Shown: positions 56,715 through 64,000 of the stretch, in pieces | How the letters are laid out: each line of letters begins with the position of its first letter | Numbering within the stretch: position 1 is the first letter of the stretch | Source of the DNA: Leptobrachium leishanense | Lineage: Eukaryota; Chordata; Amphibia; Anura; Megophryidae | Direction of reading: 5' to 3' | NCBI GenBank assembly: GCA_009667805.1 | Contig: CM019063.1 | Coordinates: 411,160,626-411,224,625, forward strand | DNA length: 64,000 nt | The notes under the pieces: model-generated | Databases searched by the model: none | What the model saw: the letters and a program-made list of their open reading frames with translations, nothing else | What the model was told of the DNA's origin: nothing | Position numbers and translations under genes: made by a program

Positions 56715-57778
56715 ACAAGACGTTATTCTTTGCTGAATAATGCCAGGTGCAGATGAAGATCAAGCTCATTGTAATATCTCATTCTTCATCTGCTCGGTAC
56801 ACATTAACGATAAAATATTAAAGGTATTAATGTACAGAAAGGAGCAGAGATGTCCGAGACGCAATGGAATGGATGCGTGGAAAATGCTGTACAGTTTGAG
56901 TGCTCTGCTTAACGTCAACCGTGGAATAGGGCCCTGTGTTTTTAAAAACATTTTCAACTAAAGTCTGTGTTCACAAGTCAGTGCCAACACGTGACCACAG
57001 GATGGCGCATGGAAAGCGTTCTAGCTGTGAAACATGGCCAAGTCTGTGATTTCATAGCCAGCTATTGGCATTTAACTGGTCTGAATTGTCCCTGCTACTC
57101 CCACACATTGTGGGCTGCCAGCGTGACTAATATATTATATAAGGGCTAATTGAGTATATTGCTGTAATTGATGCTTTTTGCTCAATTGTGTGTTATAATA
57201 GCTCTTCATTCCGTAAGTAAACAGCCTAAATTGCACTACAATAAGGCATTGTCAAGTTGTGTATGCACCATATTCCTGTCATAATACCTTGTCTCAGAAA
57301 CGTGCCTGCTGAAGGGTTAAAATTTATTTTTTCAGTTTCTATTGCATCCAGTATGGTTACGCTGCGTTACCGGGCAGGCTGCTGAATTGGCGCCTGCCCC
57401 ATAATATGGTGCTAAAACAGGGACACGAAGGGAAAACTTGCAGGCGCAGGTATTCTGCGTTAGCGTCCCTGTTTAATTCGCTCAGTTTGCTCTCCCCCTT
57501 GTCACATATGGCCTGGCCGGGAATAACGAACACAGACACAAGTTGTATCGACTCAGTAGTTGAATTTTATGTTGCGTAGCTTTGTTTTTTATGCTCAAAT
57601 AATGGGAGGAGAAACAAGTGGTGAGGCGCAACTCGCCAAACACAAAAAGATAGGTATTCGGCTATACATTAGAGGAACAAACAAAGAAGAAAATCTGGTA
57701 TCCTATGGAAAATATGCTTTGAAAAAACGGCGTGAAAAAAAAGAATGATGCAATAAAAGAGCTGTCCTTTAAATAAGA
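56715..57778. other. Non-coding, no recognised feature
   Basis: No gene or repeat end is supported. Confidence 0.45.
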
Positions 57779-57786
57779 CCGTACAG

Positions 57787-58273
57787 CAGAGCTCAAAATT
57801 TCCACTTGCCTACTAGCATTTGGCGAGTGGAAATTAAGTGCAGGCGAGTGGAAATGCACACGCTGGCAGCACAATAAATTATTTTGTGCTGCGTATTCCA
57901 GCGGTGCCACCGTGCAGCCCCCCTTTCCCAGGATGCATGGTGGCAGGGATCAGCTGCCTACCCAGACCAAGCTCGTCTCTGTCACTGGCGGGGGGGGGGG
58001 GGGTGGAGAGGAGCTTTCCTGCCTCCTCACTCTGCTCACACTGGGGTCTGATGACTGGGTATACATGTATCTGGGGTCTGATGTCTGGGTATTAATGTTA
58101 TTTTTGTAACTTTATTCTAAATAAAACCTTTAACAGTGTAATTTCATAAGATAATTTAAGGGTGTGTGTTTAGGGGCAGAGTTAAGGGCTGGGTAGGGGT
58201 TAAGTGGAGCAACTGGTGGCGAGTAACTCTTATGGCTTGGTTAGTAGCTTGGGACTTGAAATTTTGAGCCATG
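57787..58273 (+). mobile_element. hAT-type element of the GGCTCAAAATTTC family
   Basis: 487 bp between perfect 8-bp duplications CCGTACAG (57779-57786 and 58274-58281). Ends CAGAGCTCAAAATTTCC and gaaattttgagccatg. It contains a G15 run near 57988. It defines the family whose expanded copy lies at 9958-11382. Confidence 0.85.
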
Positions 58274-58413
58274 CCGTACAGTATGGCTGTGATCAAATTG
58301 GACACCTCTCCAATTCATCCGCTCCGGGCCAAAACAGTGTGATTTTCCATAGCTAGGGCAAGGGTTAGGTTACTATTAGTGGTTGTTTTAGGGTTAAGAT
58401 TACATTTAGGGTT

Positions 58414-59134
58414 GGCAGTGCTTGCCTTGGACCCGGGCTGTCCCCAGCGCGGCAGATGGAGGGACCTGGTTGCCGGATGTCTCAGGCGCTGAACCAGGTG
58501 AAAAAAGGCTTGAAGCTGCTTTCTGCCCAACGTGTCTGCTGGATACGGGCTGAAGGGAAATGCCCTGCAGATCTTTTACACAGTTTTCGACCCTGGCATC
58601 CTTGCTTGGCCTGCTGTGTATTTCTCCCCCTGCGAATATTTTCTGATGACTTTATGTTTTGGGTTTTTTTGTGTTCACCCTGATTCTTGCTGAGTAAAAG
58701 CTGGTTTTTGTTTTTATTTTTCCTTTTATAATCCCCTTTCGCAGTCTTCTAGCTGTGTTTTGAAGACCACTATGTCTTAACGTATCTTTTTCCCCCCTTG
58801 TTTTATGCTGAGACGCTTCGGGTCTTTATTTTATTGTTTTTTCACTGCTGACACTCCCCAGAGGGGAATAAATTTGAGAGTTTTGGTTTTCTTTTATTCT
58901 TACCTTTTATTTTTCTGAAGTGTTTTGGATGGTTTTTGATGGCTTTTTGTGACTCCCCCCTCCTTTTTCCGATATTCTGCAGATTTTTCATTCGACCCCC
59001 CCATGTTATTTTCTTAAGAAGTGTTTCTGTTGATAGCTTCACATGTGGCCCTGCGAGGCCCTTACTCTTTCTGTTTATATGATGACTTCATTACAAAATA
59101 AAAAAAAAATTAAATATGAAAAAAAAAAAAAAAG
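58414..59134 (+). mobile_element. 5'-truncated LINE-like 3' end
   Basis: A 16-bp duplication GATTACATTTAGGGTT at 58398-58413 and 59135-59150 and a terminal A-tract (59119-59133). The 3' region shares ttttctgatgact and ccctgcgaggcc blocks with 23940-24650. No coding region. Confidence 0.8.
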
Positions 59135-59154
59135 GATTACATTTAGGGTTAGGG

Positions 59155-59265
59155 CAGTGTTTCCCAAACCTGCCCTCGGGGTCCTCAACCAGGCCAGATT
59201 TTAAGGATCACCTTTGTGAAATGCCGACAGAATCCTGCAATCACTGAGCAGCAAATTATATCACC
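59155..59265. mobile_element. Partial hAT MITE, relative of 11943-12124
   Basis: It starts cagtgtttcccaaacctgcc and continues through caaccaggccagatttt and tgcaatcactgagcagcaaa, matching the inverted 11943-12124 copy. The right end is missing. Confidence 0.65.
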
Positions 59266-59269
59266 TCCG

Positions 59270-60610
59270 CAAGCTTACTGGACTTTTACCTTACGCATCC
59301 TATACTTAACTTGGGGAGCGCAAACCTACATTAGCGTTTCGATTAGCGTTTTCGATAAGGTAATACAAAGTGCTAGCGCTAATTACCGTTAGGATGCGCA
59401 AGGCAAAATCCTAGAGTTCTAAAAGCTGGTACAAAATGATTCTGCAAAAGCAAAATCATTTATTAGCACCCCCTACCCCCCCAATAAATCTGATATTCAC
59501 CTCTCATCCCACAGCGAGAACGGTGGCCTGATCTGCTGCTTCTTGTGGCCAGGAGCAGAGTGAGACTGGGAACAATAGAGAGCGAGATCGCGCAGGGCTT
59601 GTGGCCCGGATGCACAACCTTTCATGGAGACCTATGAACTCCAGGAGGTCAAAATCCTGGCGGTGCAGAAGCTCTACCGGGAGTATCCCTTGGGATAGCG
59701 CTGCGTTTTGGGGCAAGGTTCTGAGTTAGCACCTGCCCCGGAATATCACGTTAACATAGTGTCCCCATTTAGCGCAAAGAAGGGAATACGGCTCACTGTG
59801 TCTGAATACAACGTGCGACATCAAGAACGATGAAACATAAGGTAAGGGCTAACTGACAGGACACAAAAAACAGAGAGCCCTCAGGGTTCAACATGTAGGC
59901 ATGTATAAAAGAAGATCATGTATAAAAGAAGCCAGTTTGCTTATTTTTTTTATCTGAAGTGAGGATCATAGCAGAGTAGAAACTGAAAATATTTCTACAG
60001 GAAGAGCAATGGTGACCTATACATCATGTAATCAGCATTACAGATTACTAGATAACATATCGCTGTGAGTAAATGCTGCAAACTATTAGGGGATTTACCA
60101 CATTTCCCATCATTAATGACAAAGGATATGTTTGCACTCTTTATTGGTTTCAGCTTAATTATCTGATTGTACACTAAACAATAACAATAACAGGAAAGAA
60201 TCTCACCGAAGTGAGATGTCACCATATAAGCAGCAGGAGTGCTGGACATTGACACATATATCTTTATTAATTAACTAGAGACACTCCTGGGGGGGGGGGG
60301 GAAATAAATAAAACCATAAAAATACAGATCAATGTTGGGAAGTTAAGCAATTAGAGACGGAGCGGCCGAATTTACCCTCCTAATACCCAGTAGCCGATAA
60401 ATTTGCTGGTACAAAATTCTATCAACAGGGCGTCATGTTCCCCAAATCTTTGCATGAGTGGGTACCATATCATGACTTGCAAATGCAGCTAGGCTTAATA
60501 GTCAAGAGTAGAAGGAAAGACCAATCTGACCCTTATCGCTCAATGAATTTCTGCTTTTCCCTCATGAACATTCAAACAGGACAGAACATCTTAAAAACAT
60601 GTCTGCCGCA
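59270..60610. other. Non-coding, no recognised feature
   Basis: Contains a G12 run near 60287. No gene is supported. Confidence 0.45.
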
Positions 60611-60655
60611 GCTTGACACGTGTTTCGCCGACATAGCGTCGGCTTCATCTGGAGC
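60611..60655 (-). ncRNA. Hammerhead-like motif 7
   Basis: On the minus strand GCTC, then CAGATGA (one change from CTGATGA), an extra A, a 6-bp stem II GCCGAC/GTCGGC, GAAA, the 8-nt palindrome ACACGTGT, C, then AAGC. Stem III is longer than in the other motifs yet still a perfect palindrome. Confidence 0.55.
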
Positions 60656-60659
60656 GAAA

Positions 60660-61362
60660 AATTAATAGCTGGGCTAACACTGAAATCAGAGTTATTTCTG
60701 GTGGTTACATCAGCTGAGTAATGTATCAGATCCTCTTATACAGTGTTAGATTTGTATGGGAATTAAAGGGTCAAATCCGTCCATATTAGAATTCAGAATT
60801 GCAATCTCTACAGATTAATTCATGGGCTCCATGTCACCTCTTGGAGAGAATGGCATACAAGGCTATTATTATCCCCATCATGACACTCAGTTTAAAAAGA
60901 TCACTTTGGTACACGGGGGGTATTTAAAGTAGCATTTCCATGGAGTGGGATGTCATAGGATTGACTATAAAACTATAAAGTGTCATAATTTTGGTGGACT
61001 ACTCTTCCCAAGGTCTGTTTCTGGGGAGAAGGGGGCACAGAATGTCCAAGATCTTTACTTACACCACCAGTAATAATTTCCAAATCCATGCCCACCATGC
61101 TATTTTATATGGGAAATAGTGTGTATTTTAAATTAGCGATTAAACGACCCTATTCTCACCAGGATATAAACCTGCATTAAAATTCGCACCCTAAAACTAA
61201 ACTAATTCCTAATTCTAAATACTGTCGGATTATTATTCCATAAGAAACTTATACGAGACACAAATATCAATCGTTTATATTTCCTAGAAATTCTCCTAAA
61301 TTCTTTTAATTGTCTGTGTTTTGATTGAAGAATACACTAATCAATAATCGGATAAAAATAAA
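60660..61362. other. Non-coding, no recognised feature
   Basis: No gene or repeat end is supported. Confidence 0.45.
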
Positions 61363-61364
61363 TA

Positions 61365-62979
<1,615 letters not shown>

Positions 62980-62981
62980 TA

Positions 62982-63698
62982 TTTCCTACTGTAAATATAG
63001 TAAAATATACCTTGATTATAAACATATATTTTGTGAATATAAATCTATATTACAGAGATATTAACTCTTATTCCTTTACCCAAAAGACAAAATATCTTTT
63101 GTTTTAAAAACTTAAGACAGACCAATAAATTTAATTATGACACGTCTTAGCACTTAACTCTAGCATTATCACACAAAAACATTCATGTCTGGCACTTCTT
63201 AAAAAAATATAAAAGACCTCACCCAGGAATGAACTCTGTAAAAAAAAAAAATCTCGTTCATTTCTAAACCTAGAGAAAATAGAAAGAAAAACGGTCTTTA
63301 ATAACAAAATGGCTATAGGCATCCATTTTAATTTTTCCTTTCTGTAATATACCCGACAAATGGCATCCATAAAAGATGGTGAGGTAGTGTGATGACATGG
63401 GCATGCATGGTTTCCAGTGGTACTAGGTCATTGGTGTTTATTGATTATGTGAAAGAAGGCAGAAGCACCCGGATGAATTCAGCAGTGTTTTAGAGATATA
63501 CTGTCAGCCTAGATTCAACCAAATGCAGCAAAATTGATAGGAGCCATTCGGAGCCCAAGGGTGGCTATTACTGGATTCCTCATTATCTAGATTGGTAAGA
63601 GGTACTCCGAGCAGCCATCAGGGGGTGACAGCCCATGACATGTTCAGGAGCCCAATTGCTCCAGGGTGTCCGCGCCCTTGCCAAACCCTAGGCATACC
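62982..63698. other. Non-coding, no recognised feature
   Basis: AT-rich sequence without supported features. Confidence 0.45.
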
Positions 63699-63702
63699 TT
63701 AA

Positions 63703-64000
63703 CCCCTTAGTGACCGGGTGGTTTTACACAAATCCGTCTTTTAGTGACCGCTGCTGTTTTACGTTTCTGCGCTGTTAGTGTTTAGGTCAAATTTTCCTCT
63801 TACTCGTTTATTCAACCCACACATATTATACACCCTTTTTCCCGCCATTAAATGGACTTTCTAGAAATACCATTATTTCCATCATATCGAATAATTTACT
63901 ATAAAAAAAATATGAAATATGAGGAAAAAATGGTAAAAACACACTTTTTCGTAATTTAATCCCCAAAATCTACAACCACCCAAAAAGACCCCGGCTAAAT
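63703..64000. mobile_element. TTAA-family element, cut by the window end
   Basis: CCCCTTAGTGACCGGG follows TTAA at 63699-63702. The last 40 bases are the reverse complement of the 54250-54290 block. It is a relative of 53390 and 9545. Confidence 0.5.

Overview
This is vertebrate nuclear DNA, most likely from a frog or toad. There is no operon structure. Reading frames are short and split by GT-AG introns, and most of the window consists of nested transposable elements. The mixture points to an amphibian, though no single-copy marker proves the species: IR/DR Tc1 elements, PIF/Harbinger, hAT and TTAA-targeting DNA transposons, a Tf1/sushi-type chromovirus, L1/Tx1-like LINEs, and a Penelope-like remnant with hammerhead-like motifs.

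Host gene: three small acidic exons (3379-3597, 25735-25908, 30333-30387) and a 3'UTR exon starting at 32754 form the 3' end of one + strand gene. All coding junctions are phase 1 and join in frame to a stop at 30377-30379. The protein tail is Glu-rich. MGARP is a weak guess. The introns are filled with transposons.

0-17 kb: MITEs of several families (a TTATTCAGAGAG family, Harbinger-like, a hAT family with 8-bp duplications), a TTAA-flanked element with a nested hAT carrying a palindromic array, a Tc1 remnant, and a decayed IR/DR Tc1 element that was itself hit by two MITEs.

17.4-24.6 kb: a non-autonomous LINE-like element (17387-24630) interrupted by a young 5.5-kb chromovirus on the minus strand. 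The chromovirus has LTRs that read as identical, a CTCCA target duplication, a 1519-codon gag-pol with a chromodomain, and an 11-nt primer site complementary to its own predicted mRNA 5' end (self-priming).

26-43 kb: foldback elements, a 926-bp hAT element, a solo LTR (36206-38782) split by an intact Tc1 transposon, the C-terminus of a Penelope-like element, and a half-L1 element that has only an ORF1 relic.

43.2-48 kb: a PIF/Harbinger transposon with 47-bp perfect terminal repeats and TTA duplications. Its two genes lie on opposite strands with interleaved exons, so each gene's last exon lies in the other's only intron. The MADF gene is broken by a 1.5-kb hAT-like insertion that contains a minisatellite. 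An empty copy of the insertion site is present at 54.9-55.1 kb.

48-64 kb: L1/Tx1 ORF2 pieces, more MITEs, a TTAA element, a second nearly identical but frameshifted Tc1 copy (61365-62979), and a TTAA-family element running off the end.

Seven short motifs scattered through the window share a hammerhead-ribozyme-like layout: CTGANGA, stem II, GAAA, a palindromic stem III and a closing stem I. Several sit in or beside foldbacks. They are the best candidate for a functional RNA system. No tRNA, rRNA or CRISPR array was seen.
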